Assembly (NCBI RefSeq): GCF_001698225.1
Contig: NZ_CP016594.1
Span: 3,038,001-3,102,000 of the forward strand
Origin: Gordonia terrae
Lineage (GTDB): Bacteria; Actinomycetota; Actinomycetes; Mycobacteriales; Mycobacteriaceae
Direction of reading: 5' to 3'
DNA: 64,000 nt
Part shown: positions 9,175 to 20,739 of the stretch, one piece after another
Position numbering within the stretch: position 1 is the first letter of the stretch
Layout: each line of letters opens with the position of its first letter
Made by a program: the position numbers and the translations under genes
The notes under the pieces: generated by a model
Databases searched by the model: none
Seen by the model: the letters and a program-made list of their open reading frames with translations, nothing else
Told to the model about the DNA's origin: nothing

Positions 9175-9885
9175 TCAGCCCTCTCGGCGTCGAACGATCT
9201 CGGCGATCCACACCGGCGCATACGGTGAGGTACAACCCGGCGAGGTCGGGTAGTCCTCCAGCACCCGCAGCCGTTTCCCGATGTCGATGGCACGGGAACG
9301 ACACTCGGGACGCTCGATACCGATGGTCGCCAAGCACGTGTTCATCGCCCATTGCACACGAGGCGGGGCCGTCGCCATCTCGGCCTCGATGATGTCGAGC
9401 AGGGCGGCGAGGTCGAGATCGTCCGGACGCTTGACCACCCGGTCGGAAGTCAGAGCCCAACCCGCCGCCGCGACACCGGCGGCGGGGTCGTTCATCCAGG
9501 ACGTCCGCAATTCCTCGGCATGCGCGCTCTTCTTGGCGACGTAGTTGACGAACCAATCGTGCACCTTCGGCCGGTCGGCCTCGCGGACCATCGCGTCGAG
9601 CTCCGCGGCGCCGAAGGCCTTCGGTCGGCAGATCAGCAGCGCGAGCAGCCGCGCCGCGGTGTCCCCCGTCGCCCAGAGCGCCGACGAGAGTTCGGGCTGC
9701 GTCCGCAGCCGCTTCGCCATCGCCCTCAGCTTGGTGAGGTTGACGCCGTGATCATCACCGTGCCGCTCGTTGACCGTCCGGATTCTCGGCTCGTCGAGTG
9801 CTCGCAGCTCGCCGAGAACCTCGGCGAGCGTCGGCTCGATGTCGGTGCTCCTGGTTATGACCCCTCCCTCGTGTGGCGCGTGCAC
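9175..9885 (-). CDS. DNA alkylation repair protein (AlkD-like HEAT-repeat)
   Basis: This 236-residue all-helical protein resembles the AlkC/AlkD-type DNA alkylation repair family, whose members use HEAT-like repeats to bind and excise alkylated bases. Visible landmarks are NERHGDDHGVNLTKLRAMAKRL, then LWATGDTAARLLALLICRP, then WFVNYVAKKSAHAEELRTSW, and a C-terminal WAMNTCLATIGIERPECRSRA. The actinobacterial branch lacks a clear catalytic assignment, so glycosylase activity is inference. The GTG at 9885 is the only reasonable start upstream of the conserved part, but the GGGAGGGG sequence lies inside the coding region, so the true start may differ. It runs with the ABM gene. Confidence 0.72.
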   Translation of the reverse strand: MHAPHEGGVITRSTDIEPTLAEVLGELRALDEPRIRTVNERHGDDHGVNLTKLRAMAKRLRTQPELSSALWATGDTAARLLALLICRPKAFGAAELDAMVREADRPKVHDWFVNYVAKKSAHAEELRTSWMNDPAAGVAAAGWALTSDRVVKRPDDLDLAALLDIIEAEMATAPPRVQWAMNTCLATIGIERPECRSRAIDIGKRLRVLEDYPTSPGCTSPYAPVWIAEIVRRREG

Positions 9886-9918
9886 AGCCTACGACGGCGA
9901 CCGCGACGGGCCCGGACG

Positions 9919-10218
9919 TCAGTCCGGCGCGCCCGCCAGGACCCGCATGTCCGCGACGTCGTACTCGGCCACCGTCGCCGAGAGGATGGCCCGCGCCTGG
10001 TCGTCGCCGACCCCGGAACCCCGGAAGGCCTCGACAGCCGACTGCGAGTCCCACCGCTCGAAGATGTTGATCCGGCCCGGGTCCGTCGAGTCCGCGCTGA
10101 TCGCGAAGTCTCGACATCCCGGTGCCCGGCGGGCCGCTGCGACGACGCCCTCGCATCCTGCGAGGTAGTCCGCGCGCCCGCCCGGGTCGACCCGAAGACA
10201 GCCGGCGACGATCACCAT
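9919..10218 (-). CDS. Antibiotic biosynthesis monooxygenase (ABM)-domain protein
   Basis: This 99-residue protein has the dimeric ferredoxin-like ABM fold. It begins MVIVAGCLRVDPGGRADYL, continues ARRAPGCRDFAISADSTDPGRINIFERWDSQSAVEAF, and ends in a short Asp-rich helix. The FERW motif and the ordering of strand, helix and strand are typical. Such proteins act on quinones or polyketide-like compounds, or are simple heme-binding or unknown proteins; the substrate cannot be read here. An AGGAGG ribosome site lies a few bases before the ATG, which fixes the start and excludes the longer upstream frame. It probably shares a transcript with the downstream AlkD-like gene. Confidence 0.8.
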   Translation of the reverse strand: MVIVAGCLRVDPGGRADYLAGCEGVVAAARRAPGCRDFAISADSTDPGRINIFERWDSQSAVEAFRGSGVGDDQARAILSATVAEYDVADMRVLAGAPD

Positions 10219-10363
10219 TTGGTCCTCCTTCGATTCGCCATACACCTGCCCTGCCGGCGTCAGCTTGCATCCCTGCAGGCAGACGCACCAGGAGTACAGA
10301 CTCGTCGACCCGGGCGAAGTCATCGCGCCGATCGACGTGGCCGCACGAGCCGACGCGACGGCC

Positions 10364-10369
10364 TACTCT
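10364..10369 (+). promoter_or_regulatory. Leaderless -10 box TACTCT
   Basis: TACTCT ends 7 bases before the A of the downstream ATG (positions -12 to -7) and fits the actinobacterial TAnnnT -10 rule. No ribosome site precedes the gene, so transcription probably starts at the ATG. Confidence 0.6.
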
Positions 10370-10375
10370 GATCGA

Positions 10376-12019
10376 ATGGCTTTGGTTCTGGGTCCGATCC
10401 TCCGGCACGTCGACGAGACCTCCGCGCTGGTCTGGGTGCAGACCGACGAACCGGGCGAGGTGGAGGTCCTCGGGTGCGGCACCCGGACCTTCGAGGTATC
10501 CGGTCACCATTACGCGTTGGTCGAGGTCACCGGCCTGGTACCCGACACCACCACCGAGTACCAGGTCCGCGTCAACGGTGCCCTCGAGTGGCCGCTCCCC
10601 GACACGGAGTTCCCGCCCAGCGTCATCCGGACCCGTGGCCCCGAGACCGCCGACCGGCACCGCTTCGTGTTCGGATCCTGCCGGTACCCCCGGGCCGAGG
10701 ATCCGAAGCTCGACGAGAAACTCGGACTCGACGCGCTGGACTGCTATGCCATCCGCATGCGCCATCTCCCCGTCGAAGAATGGCCGGACACGCTCATCCT
10801 GCTCGGCGACCAGGTGTACGCCGACGAGCTGACCCCGCAGGTGAAGGAGTCGCTCGAATCGAGTCGGACGTCGACCGCCGGACCGGCGGACGAGGTCGTC
10901 GACTTCGAGGAGTACGAAGGCCTGTATCGACACACCTGGGGAGACCCCGAGATCCGGTGGATCCTCTCGACCGTGGCGACGGCCATGATCTTCGACGATC
11001 ACGACATCCGCGACGATTGGAACACCTCCGACACCTGGCGTCGACAGATGAGTGAGAAGCCCTGGTGGCAGGACCGGATTCGTGCGGGCCTGGCCTCGTA
11101 CTGGGTGTATCAGCATCTCGGCAACCTCTCCCCGGCCGAACTCCGCGAGTCCGAGGACTACCACCGCGTCCGCGACATCGACGGCGACTGTTGGCCCCAC
11201 CTCGTCGACGTTGCGGATCGCGCCGATCGCGAGACCGACGGGACGAAGGGCATCCGGTTCAGTTTCCGCTGGGATCTGGGCAACACCCGGCTGATCATGA
11301 TCGACTCCCGCAACGGGCGCATCCTCTCCGGCGGAACGCGGAAGATGTTGAGCGACGTCGAATTCGAGTGGGTCGAGAACCAGGTCGAGGATGATCTCGA
11401 ACGGCTCGACCACCTCGTGCTCGGTTCGTCGCTGCCGTGGTTGCTGCCGCCGGTCATCGGTGATGCGGAGACCCTCAACGAGATCGGCGCCCGGCAGTCG
11501 GGGCGTCGAGGACGACTGGCCGAGAAGATCCGGCAGGGGGCCGACCTCGAGCACTGGCCGGCGTTCTTCGACTCCTTCGTCCGGCTCAGCGAGATGATCC
11601 GCCGGGTCGCGAGCCGCGACCCGGGACCGGCGACGATCAGCGTGCTGTCCGGCGATGTCCACCACAGCTATGCGGCGCGTGCCGCGTTTTCGGATGCGAC
11701 CAGTGCGGACGTGCACCAGTTGGTGTGTTCGCCGGTGCACAACGCGATCCCGCCCTATATCAAGGTGGTGTTCCGGGTGGGGTGGTCCACTCGGCTCGCC
11801 TCCGTTGTGCGTCGGTGGGCCCGTCGCGGCGGATCGCCCGACCTACCGGTCGCCTGGCGCAACACTCTCGGCCCACTGTTCGGCAACACCATTGCCACGC
11901 TCTCGGTGGAGGGGCGTTCCGCCGAGGTCACCTTCGAACAACCAGACCTCGACGGGACGCTGGGCAGGGCCGGAAACATCTCCCTGACACCGGATTCCGT
12001 GGCGACAGAGCGGACATAG
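10376..12019 (+). CDS. PhoD-like alkaline phosphatase family protein
   Basis: This 547-residue metallophosphatase has an N-terminal fibronectin-like region (LGPILRHVDETSALVWVQT) and then the catalytic domain. Metal-site motifs are in the expected order: FVFGSCRYPR, then LILLGDQVYADE, then MIFDDHDIRDDWN, then LVLGSSLPWLLPP, and SVLSGDVHHSYAA. PhoD-type enzymes hydrolyse phosphodiesters or monoesters with Fe/Ca cofactors. I see no Tat signal or export peptide, so unlike classical PhoD this one is probably cytoplasmic. The ATG is preceded by a well-placed TACTCT and no ribosome site, which suggests a leaderless transcript. Confidence 0.83.
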   Translation: MALVLGPILRHVDETSALVWVQTDEPGEVEVLGCGTRTFEVSGHHYALVEVTGLVPDTTTEYQVRVNGALEWPLPDTEFPPSVIRTRGPETADRHRFVFGSCRYPRAEDPKLDEKLGLDALDCYAIRMRHLPVEEWPDTLILLGDQVYADELTPQVKESLESSRTSTAGPADEVVDFEEYEGLYRHTWGDPEIRWILSTVATAMIFDDHDIRDDWNTSDTWRRQMSEKPWWQDRIRAGLASYWVYQHLGNLSPAELRESEDYHRVRDIDGDCWPHLVDVADRADRETDGTKGIRFSFRWDLGNTRLIMIDSRNGRILSGGTRKMLSDVEFEWVENQVEDDLERLDHLVLGSSLPWLLPPVIGDAETLNEIGARQSGRRGRLAEKIRQGADLEHWPAFFDSFVRLSEMIRRVASRDPGPATISVLSGDVHHSYAARAAFSDATSADVHQLVCSPVHNAIPPYIKVVFRVGWSTRLASVVRRWARRGGSPDLPVAWRNTLGPLFGNTIATLSVEGRSAEVTFEQPDLDGTLGRAGNISLTPDSVATERT

Positions 12020-12042
12020 CGCGCTCGGTCGCGTCGAGAACC

Positions 12043-12480
12043 CTAGTCCAGGCAGAACTCGTTGCCCTCGGGGTCCTGCAGAACGATGTGCCCCTCGCCG
12101 AGCGGTGGTGCGGGGTCGTGCCGTTCGACCCTGGTCGCGCCCAACGCGACGAGCCGGTCTGCCTCGGCTTCCAAGGCGGCCATCCGATCATCGCCGCGCA
12201 GACCGGGCGCCGCACGAACATCGAGGTGTACCCGGTTTTTCGCCGCCTTCCCCTCGGGGACGCGCTGGAAGAACAACCGGGGCCCGCGTCCGTCGGGATC
12301 GATCACGCCCGACGCGTCGTTCCGGCGTTCCGGCGGGACACCGAAGGCCTCGAGCGCGGCATCCCAGCTGTCGAAGCCGGGCGGTGGGTCCTGGAGCCGG
12401 TAGCCGAGCACCTCGGCCCAGAACCCCGACAACGAAGCCGGGTCACCACAATCGAACGTCACCTGAAAGTCTGTCGCCAT
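12043..12480 (-). CDS. VOC/glyoxalase-like superfamily protein
   Basis: This 145-residue protein has two beta-alpha-beta-beta-beta modules of the vicinal oxygen chelate fold. FQVTFDCGDPASLSGFWAEVLGY is the first module, RLFFQRVPEGKAAKNRVHLDVRA the central strand region, and GEGHIVLQDPEGNEFCLD the C-terminal metal-type Glu motif. Members include glyoxalases, dioxygenases and resistance proteins, and this subgroup has no assigned substrate. ATG 12480 (MATDFQV) is chosen; a GTG nine bases upstream (MVPM) is possible. CAGAGT lies just before the ATG at leaderless spacing. It is convergent with the PhoD-like gene, 23 bases apart. Confidence 0.8.
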   Translation of the reverse strand: MATDFQVTFDCGDPASLSGFWAEVLGYRLQDPPPGFDSWDAALEAFGVPPERRNDASGVIDPDGRGPRLFFQRVPEGKAAKNRVHLDVRAAPGLRGDDRMAALEAEADRLVALGATRVERHDPAPPLGEGHIVLQDPEGNEFCLD

Positions 12481-12560
12481 GGGAACCACTCTGCGTCATC
12501 GCGAGGACAGCCCGTGTCCTAATTCGTCATCGCAATCTCGTCGACTCCGGCGCCGCCACC

Positions 12561-12992
12561 TCAGCGAAGACGTTCGCCGTACACCCGGTCCACCGACATG
12601 ACCATGAGAACGCGACGGTCGGCGACCATCACGCTGCGGTATTCGTCCCAGTCCGGGTGTTCGCCTGCGGCCTTGCGGTAATAGTCCACGAGCGCCTCGA
12701 CCTCGGGTCCGTCCGGTTCGGTGCCCGGGCCGATCAGCGTGACGGTGCCCTCCGCGGTCGCCCAGGTGTAGCGGTCGGGCCCGGTGATCTCCAGGGCCGC
12801 GCGCGGATCGCGCCTGAGATTCGCGGTCTTGGCCCGGCCCTCGGTCATCGAGACATAGATGGTCTCGGCGTCGCGGTCGTAGAAAGCGGTCACCGGGGAC
12901 AGCTGCGGAAGTCCCGATGCCTTGATCGTGGCGAGGACACCGAGACCACCTTCGGCGAGGAGATCACGGGGGTCATACGTGGAGTGGGTCAT
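12561..12992 (-). CDS. F420-type PPOX flavin/deazaflavin-binding protein
   Basis: This 143-residue split-barrel protein closely resembles the M. tuberculosis Rv1155 group. GVLATIKASGLPQLSPV comes first, then VSMTEGRAKTANLRRDPRAALEI, then YTWATAEGTVTLIGPG. The tail EALVDYYRKAAGEHPDWDEYRSVMVADRRVLM is also characteristic. Rv1155-like proteins bind the deazaflavin cofactor F420 and reduce still poorly known substrates, so the call is F420-dependent oxidoreductase by homology. The ATG at 12992 gives the family length; no strong ribosome site is visible. It is transcribed divergently from the GXWXG/DUF4334 gene. Confidence 0.8.
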   Translation of the reverse strand: MTHSTYDPRDLLAEGGLGVLATIKASGLPQLSPVTAFYDRDAETIYVSMTEGRAKTANLRRDPRAALEITGPDRYTWATAEGTVTLIGPGTEPDGPEVEALVDYYRKAAGEHPDWDEYRSVMVADRRVLMVMSVDRVYGERLR

Positions 12993-13104
12993 GCCTGCGG
13001 CAACCCGGCGAGCGGAACGGCTATTCCGGGACGTCGGGCGTCTCGCCGCGATCGCCCAGCCGGGCCATCGTTGCGACATTCTTCAGATCCTGTGTCTTTG
13101 CACG

Positions 13105-13110
13105 TACGAT
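13105..13110 (+). promoter_or_regulatory. Leaderless -10 box TACGAT
   Basis: TACGAT lies 7 bases before the ATG of the GXWXG/DUF4334 gene (-13 to -8) and fits TAnnnT. No ribosome site is present, which favours a leaderless mRNA. Confidence 0.55.
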
Positions 13111-13117
13111 CGTCGAC

Positions 13118-13678
13118 ATGCATGTGCGCGAGATCCTGCCCACCACACCGACCACGACCGCCGAGGCACTCGACCTGTTCGACTCCTCCCCCGCGGTCGA
13201 ACCCGACTTCATGATCGGCACCTGGCGCGGTGCCGAGCTCCCGACCGATCACCCACTGGACGGGTTCCTGGCCGCAAGCGGCTGGTGGGGAAAACAGTTC
13301 GTGGATGCCGAGACCGTGCACCCCCTGCTCTTCCCGACCCGCGACGGTTCGGCGCTGTGGGCGATGAACCCCGCGATCGCCTTCGGCGGACTCGGCGTCG
13401 CCGAGAAGGCACCGGGGGTCACTTCGATGTCCTTCGCGACTCCGATCGCGGCAACCCGTCTGCTGAGCCAGACCCGGCGGTCACGCGCCCGGTTGCGCAC
13501 CACCCGGTACCGCGGCACCGACACCGCGACGATGTCGTATGACCAGTTGCCGATCAACGACGTCTTCCACCGGATCTCCGACGACGCCGTCTTGGGCGCC
13601 ATGGACCTGAAGGGTTCGCCGAAGCCGTACTTCTTCGTGCTCCGACGCGACGACTCGCTCCGCCTCCTCGGCCACTGA
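13118..13678 (+). CDS. GXWXG and DUF4334 domain protein
   Basis: This 186-residue soluble protein has an N-terminal GXWXG domain (FMIGTWRGAELPTDHPLDGFL) followed by the DUF4334 half (RTTRYRGTDTATMSYDQLPINDVFHRI, then MDLKGSPKPYFFVLRRD). The two-domain order and length are those of the family. Its biochemical function is not established; a small-ligand-binding beta-barrel is a common guess. The gene has its own leaderless-type promoter, and a perfect hairpin follows the stop codon. Nothing in the neighbours indicates a pathway. Confidence 0.85.
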   Translation: MHVREILPTTPTTTAEALDLFDSSPAVEPDFMIGTWRGAELPTDHPLDGFLAASGWWGKQFVDAETVHPLLFPTRDGSALWAMNPAIAFGGLGVAEKAPGVTSMSFATPIAATRLLSQTRRSRARLRTTRYRGTDTATMSYDQLPINDVFHRISDDAVLGAMDLKGSPKPYFFVLRRDDSLRLLGH

Positions 13679-13695
13679 CCGTCGCTTTCGATTTC

Positions 13696-13714
13696 GCATC
13701 GGCATGGCCGATGC
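13696..13714. terminator. Perfect 8-bp stem-loop after the DUF4334 gene
   Basis: GCATCGGC (13696-13703) and GCCGATGC (13707-13714) form a perfect stem around ATG. It lies 18 bases after the stop and could terminate that gene. It also lies just before the next gene, so an operator role is possible. Confidence 0.5.
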
Positions 13715-13750
13715 CAGGTCATCGAGATGGCACGGGCGTTCACTGGACAG

Positions 13751-14164
13751 ATGAGCACCACACTCGACTCTCGATACAGGCACTGCGCCGCACCGGCGGC
13801 CGCGGTTGCGATCGCCGGAGTACTCACCCTTGTCGCCCCCGGGACAGCACTGGCCGCCCCACCGATGCCGAGCGGGTACTACCGCGGCAACGTCACCAGC
13901 GCACCCATCGCCGACACCGTGTGGTTCGGCAAGAACTTCACCGGCTCGCGTGTCGTCAACAACACCGCGGTCGGCTGGGCCTTCCCCGGTGCGGTCTACC
14001 GCGGCCGCTCGGTGCAGGACGGCGCGCCCGTCATCGTCGTGGACTATTCGGGGACCACCGTCGGATTCGTGCGCGACGAACTCCGGGCCGACGGCCGGGG
14101 CAGGTACTGGGGTCGCGCGCTCAACGGCAGCACCGAGTTGCTGCGCTTCCATCTGACGCGCTGA
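13751..14164 (+). CDS. Small secreted hypothetical protein
   Basis: This 137-residue protein has a clear signal peptide (AAPAAAVAIAGVLTLVAPGTALA, cleavage near ALA-AP). The mature part of about 100 residues is beta-rich: GYYRGNVTSAPIADTVWFG, then VGWAFPGAVYRGRSV, then YWGRALNGSTELLRFHLTR. It has no cysteines after the signal peptide and no lipobox. I do not recognise a family; the aromatic/Gly pattern suggests a small extracellular beta-barrel. ATG 13751 gives the better signal peptide, and ATG 13727 would add eight residues. Location outside the membrane is the only functional inference. Confidence 0.65.
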   Translation: MSTTLDSRYRHCAAPAAAVAIAGVLTLVAPGTALAAPPMPSGYYRGNVTSAPIADTVWFGKNFTGSRVVNNTAVGWAFPGAVYRGRSVQDGAPVIVVDYSGTTVGFVRDELRADGRGRYWGRALNGSTELLRFHLTR

Positions 14165-14201
14165 CCTACGGCGACGGCGACGCGGGGGCACCGCGGCGAC
14201 C

Positions 14202-15098
14202 TCAGAGCTCGGCGAGCGCCGCGCGGATCTCGTTGGTGGCCGCGACCGCCTCACGGAGAGCGATCCGCGCCTCGGACCGCCCCTGCTCGGCGGTCGAGAG
14301 ACGTTGCCGCGCAAAGCGCAACGATTCCTCGCACCGCGCCAGCTCCGCCCGCAGTTCCTGGGCTCGGCCGACGATCTCGTCGACCTCCGACGACACGCCG
14401 TCCACCGTGTCCGACGCATCCTCGAGGTGAGATCGCGCTGCCCGCTCGCCCGCCTCCGCGTCGGTCAACCGGGCTTCGAGCTCCCGACGTTCGCGGTCGG
14501 ATTCGCGGTCGGTGTCATCGGACGACGAGGGTTCCGAATCGTCGGCAGCACTTGACGCGTCGCGCGTCTCGGCCTCGCTCCGATCGGGTTCCGGCGACGG
14601 CTCCGGAACCACGAACACCCCGGCGGGTCCGAAGCCGCTGTACTCGGCGGATGCGGTGAGGTTGCCCCGCAACACCTGCTCGAGCACGTCGTGGTCGGCC
14701 ACTGCGGCGCGCAATGTCTGCGTGACCTCGCGAATGGCGCTGTCTGCCAGCCGCACCCGACGGTCGGCCGCGGCCCTCGCAACCGCGGTCACCGACGAGT
14801 TGATCAGTTCCTGGCGGCGTCGGGACAACGCGCGCATCTTGTCGACCGCCGAGCGACGCTGTGCCACGGTCAGTTCCGACGCCAACTCGGCGATGAGCGC
14901 ACTGTCGTCGGGATGCGCGCGCACCCATTGATTGATGGCCCAAGCCGCTTGCGTCGGTCGACGGAGCTTGTCGATCCGCCCGGCTAGTTCACGATCACCG
15001 TCCGCCTTGGCCTCGCGAGCGAGTTCGTTCCGGCGCTTCACGAACGCGTCGGGCGCGAGACCGTAGAGCTCGTCGACGACCTCGTCGAATCGGCTCAC
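14202..15098 (-). CDS. Coiled-coil hypothetical protein
   Basis: This 298-residue protein is highly charged and mostly helical. The N-terminal third (FDEVVDELYGLAPDAFVKRR, then KLRRPTQAAWAINQWVR) is conserved in related genera. A low-complexity acidic linker rich in Ser/Asp/Glu (SSAADDSEPSSSDDTDRES) precedes a long coiled coil of about 110 residues. There are no membrane segments. I know no function; a scaffold or DNA-associated structural role would fit but is unproven. The GTG at 15098 begins where the conserved sequence starts; the frame continues upstream across the furA promoter on the other strand, where it is not coding. It is divergent from furA. Confidence 0.7.
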   Translation of the reverse strand: MSRFDEVVDELYGLAPDAFVKRRNELAREAKADGDRELAGRIDKLRRPTQAAWAINQWVRAHPDDSALIAELASELTVAQRRSAVDKMRALSRRRQELINSSVTAVARAAADRRVRLADSAIREVTQTLRAAVADHDVLEQVLRGNLTASAEYSGFGPAGVFVVPEPSPEPDRSEAETRDASSAADDSEPSSSDDTDRESDRERRELEARLTDAEAGERAARSHLEDASDTVDGVSSEVDEIVGRAQELRAELARCEESLRFARQRLSTAEQGRSEARIALREAVAATNEIRAALAEL

Positions 15099-15186
15099 CG
15101 GGTCACCCGCGCACGAGTCGGCGTCGCAGTCGGCATGGCCCGATCTTACGACGCCGAGCGTGCGTGATCGGCACCTCACTTCCGCC

Positions 15187-15221
15187 ATAAACTTGAATGA
15201 TTCCAGAAAAATGGGCACGAT
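15187..15221 (+). promoter_or_regulatory. FurA operator and leaderless furA promoter
   Basis: The sequence acttgaatgattccagaaaa (15191-15210) closely resembles the conserved FurA operator before mycobacterial furA-katG. TTGAAT (15193-15198) serves as -35, and a 17-base spacer leads to CACGAT (15216-15221). The ATG at 15229 follows 7 bases later, giving a leaderless start. FurA bound here would repress the furA-katG transcript. Confidence 0.72.
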
Positions 15222-15228
15222 GAACGCC

Positions 15229-18002
<2,774 letters not shown>

Positions 18003-18036
18003 CGGAAGCCGGCACATCTGGTCGAGACGTCCGGGA

Positions 18037-18073
18037 CGCGGCGGCTGCACCCTCGGTGGGTGCCGCCGCCGCG
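18037..18073. terminator. katG terminator hairpin
   Basis: The 16-base arms 18037-18052 and 18058-18073 pair with one mismatch around the loop TCGGT. The stem is very GC-rich and starts 35 bases after the katG stop. Confidence 0.72.
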
Positions 18074-18124
18074 GCGTTCGGCATCGCCATTCGGCATCAC
18101 CCGGCGGACACGAGCATCCGGAAC

Positions 18125-18130
18125 TATGCT
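18125..18130 (+). promoter_or_regulatory. Possible -10 box of the URC operon
   Basis: TATGCT fits the TAnnnT rule and lies 56 bases before the first gene of the operon, downstream of the katG terminator. No clear -35 hexamer is visible. Confidence 0.35.
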
Positions 18131-18186
18131 GGCGCTTTCCCTGAAGTGGCGGGTGACCGTCTCGACAGAAGGTGAGGACGACGACG

Positions 18187-19434
18187 ATGTCCGGCGAGCA
18201 CAGGTCCCTGGGCCACATCCGACTGACCTCACACAGCGGCGGGATCGACGCGCCGCCCATCCGCTGGGGGGCCGGCACCGCGGCCGAACGCGGTCCCGTC
18301 ATCGGGACGACGGGCACGCGAGCGCATCGCAACGTCATCGGCACCCACAGCGGCTCCTACAGCGTCTATCGCGCACTGGCCGTCGCCGCCGGCGCCCTCG
18401 CACGAGAACACCGGGCCGATCTCACCAACACCTCACCCACCGACCACATCGGGCCGTATCCGCAATGGGGTGACCCGCGCGCCATCGTCTCGCTGGATCC
18501 CTGGGGAGCAACGGTCGCAGAGAGTTTCCCCGACGAGATCCGCCGTGGGTACGACATCCGGCCGACCATCGCGGTGACCAAGGCCCACGTCATCCTCCCC
18601 GAGATCGCCGAGGCCATCGAGAAGGGCCGTCTCGTCCCCGACGGCGAGGTCCTGCTGCCCAACGGCGCCGCCCTGGTCACCAAAGCGGCGGTGGAACCGG
18701 TGTGGCACCTCCCCGGGGTGGCCGATCGTTTCGGTTGCTCCGAAGCCGAGCTGCGTCGGGTGTTGTTCGAGGAGACCGGGGGCATGTACCCCGAACTCGT
18801 CACGCGCTCGGACCTGGAGGTCTTCCTGCCACCGATCGGCGGACAGACGGTCTACATCTTCGGCGACGCCCGCGACCTCGCCGATCCCTCGGTGGAACTG
18901 ACCGCACGGGTGCACGACGAATGCAACGGCTCCGACGTCTTCGGCTCGGACATCTGTACGTGCCGTCCATATCTGACGCACGCGATCGAGGAGTGCATCC
19001 GCGGCACCCAGCGCGGTGGCGTCGGCCTGGTCGCCTACTCCCGCAAGGAGGGGCGTGCACTCGGCGAGGTCACCAAGTTCCTCGTCTACAACGCACGTAA
19101 ACGGCAGCTCGGTGGTGACACCGCAGACCAGTACTTCGCACGCACCGAATGCGTTGCGGGCGTGCAGGACATGCGGTTCCAGGAGCTCATGCCCGACGTC
19201 CTGCACTGGTTCGGCATCACCAGAATCCATCACCTGGTGTCGATGTCGAACATGAAGTACGACGCCATCACCGGCTCGGGCATCGAGGTCGGCGAGCGCG
19301 TCAACATCCCCGACGAACTGGTCCCCGCGGACGCCCGGGTCGAGATCGACGCGAAGATGGCCGCCGGCTACTTCACCCCCGGACCGGTCCCCGACGCCGA
19401 GCAGTTGCGCCAGGTCAAGGGTCGGGGGTTGTGA
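18187..19434 (+). CDS. GTP cyclohydrolase II-like protein of the URC uracil-catabolism pathway (Urc1)
   Basis: This 415-residue protein carries a C-terminal GTP cyclohydrolase II domain with zinc ligands Cys246, Cys257 and Cys259 in HDECNGSDVFGSDICTC. GLVAYSRKEGRALG and an RMxFQELMPDVLHW-like region follow. A long N-terminal half (IDAPPIRWGAGTAAERG, then NVIGTHSGSYSVYRALAVAAG) is absent from ordinary RibA and is typical of Urc1. In the fungal URC pathway this protein is required to open the uracil ring from a ribosylated intermediate. The next two genes encode the other core URC proteins, so a riboflavin role is unlikely. The ATG at 18187 has GGTGAGG 9 bases upstream; a GTG at 18172 is possible. 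Its stop overlaps the next start (TGATG). Confidence 0.85.
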   Translation: MSGEHRSLGHIRLTSHSGGIDAPPIRWGAGTAAERGPVIGTTGTRAHRNVIGTHSGSYSVYRALAVAAGALAREHRADLTNTSPTDHIGPYPQWGDPRAIVSLDPWGATVAESFPDEIRRGYDIRPTIAVTKAHVILPEIAEAIEKGRLVPDGEVLLPNGAALVTKAAVEPVWHLPGVADRFGCSEAELRRVLFEETGGMYPELVTRSDLEVFLPPIGGQTVYIFGDARDLADPSVELTARVHDECNGSDVFGSDICTCRPYLTHAIEECIRGTQRGGVGLVAYSRKEGRALGEVTKFLVYNARKRQLGGDTADQYFARTECVAGVQDMRFQELMPDVLHWFGITRIHHLVSMSNMKYDAITGSGIEVGERVNIPDELVPADARVEIDAKMAAGYFTPGPVPDAEQLRQVKGRGL

Positions 19435-20678
19435 TGACCGGTGCGCCACAGGTGGAGTTGTCGGCGTCGCAGGCGGCCCGGTTGCTGCGGTCGACCGCCA
19501 CCGTCCGGAGCCGGTCGCGACAACTCCTCGAACGGGCGCGGGCCGGTGACTCCCCGTGGTTCGTGGTCCACGACGTGAAACTGGACGCGGTGGCCGACCT
19601 CGTCGCGGAGACGACCGCATCCCGGTATCCCGACGGGGACATACCTTTTCACAGCCGGTGGCGACACTTCGAGGCCGGTGGCGTCGACCGTCTCGGCGCT
19701 CTCGACGCCGCTTTGCCGACGGCCGGTTCGGCCGAGCGGACCCGGGCCCTCATCGACGTCGTGCTCGTCAGTGTTCTGCTGGATGCCGGGGCCGGACCCG
19801 AGTGGTCGTTTCGCGAACAGTCGACCGGGCTCGTCCTGACGCGTTCGGAAGGACTCGGGGTCGCGAGCTGGGCGGCGTTCTGTGACGGACTGTTCTCGAG
19901 CGACCCGGCGGATCCGCTACGGGTCGATGCCGCGGGCCTGAACCGGATCAGCGCCGATGCTCTCGGCGCCGCCTTCCAGGTGGGTCCCGACAACTCCCTC
20001 ACCGGACTGTCCGGACGGGCCGACCTCCTGCGTCGCCTGGGCGAGGTCCTGGCCGGCCGGCCCGAGATATTCGGTCCGGACGCACGACCCGGCCGCCTGT
20101 TCGATCACCTCACCCGCGGTGGGCGCGCAGAGGTGTCCGCGGTGGACGTCCTGAACGCGGTCCTCGACCACCTCGGCGCGATCTGGCCGTCGGACAACGC
20201 GATCGACGCCCATCCACTGGGCGACTGCTGGCACCACGACGCGGTCGTCGGTCCGGGCCTCACCGCCGGCTGGGTGCCGTTCCACAAACTGTCGCAGTGG
20301 CTGACCTATTCACTGCTCGAGCCGTTTCGGTGGTCCGGTGTCCAGGTGACCGGACTCGACGAGCTGACCGGTCTCCCCGAGTACCGCAACGGTGGCCTGC
20401 TGCTCGACTCCGGTGTGCTCGAGCTCCGCGACGCGAGCTGGGCGGACCACGAGTGGGAGGTCGGCGACGAACTCGTCGTCGAATGGCGCGCGCTCACCGT
20501 CGCGCTCATCGACGAGGTCGCCGACCGCGTGCGCGCGCGTTTCGGCGCGGATACGACCACCATGCCCCTCGCCTGCGTGCTCGAGGGCGGAACCTGGTCG
20601 GCCGGCCGAATTTTGGCGGGCCGGCTTCGACACGGACTGCCGCCGTTGTCGATTCGAAGCACCGGCACCGTGTTCTGA
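19434..20678 (+). CDS. Urc4/DUF1688 family protein of uracil catabolism
   Basis: This 414-residue soluble protein matches the Urc4 (DUF1688, urg3) family. Landmarks are [22 protein letters not shown], then [23 protein letters not shown], then [14 protein letters not shown], and PRxFDHLT-like [31 protein letters not shown] and the C-terminal [18 protein letters not shown] follow. Family members always occur with Urc1 and are required for uracil degradation, but the exact reaction is not settled. The ATG overlaps the Urc1 stop, so translation is coupled. Nothing is missing relative to family length. Confidence 0.87.
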   Translation: MTGAPQVELSASQAARLLRSTATVRSRSRQLLERARAGDSPWFVVHDVKLDAVADLVAETTASRYPDGDIPFHSRWRHFEAGGVDRLGALDAALPTAGSAERTRALIDVVLVSVLLDAGAGPEWSFREQSTGLVLTRSEGLGVASWAAFCDGLFSSDPADPLRVDAAGLNRISADALGAAFQVGPDNSLTGLSGRADLLRRLGEVLAGRPEIFGPDARPGRLFDHLTRGGRAEVSAVDVLNAVLDHLGAIWPSDNAIDAHPLGDCWHHDAVVGPGLTAGWVPFHKLSQWLTYSLLEPFRWSGVQVTGLDELTGLPEYRNGGLLLDSGVLELRDASWADHEWEVGDELVVEWRALTVALIDEVADRVRARFGADTTTMPLACVLEGGTWSAGRILAGRLRHGLPPLSIRSTGTVF

Positions 20679-20739
20679 GCGCAGCATCGGCACACGGCCG
20701 GATCCGCACACCTCATCTACCGACGACCGAGAGGTTTCC

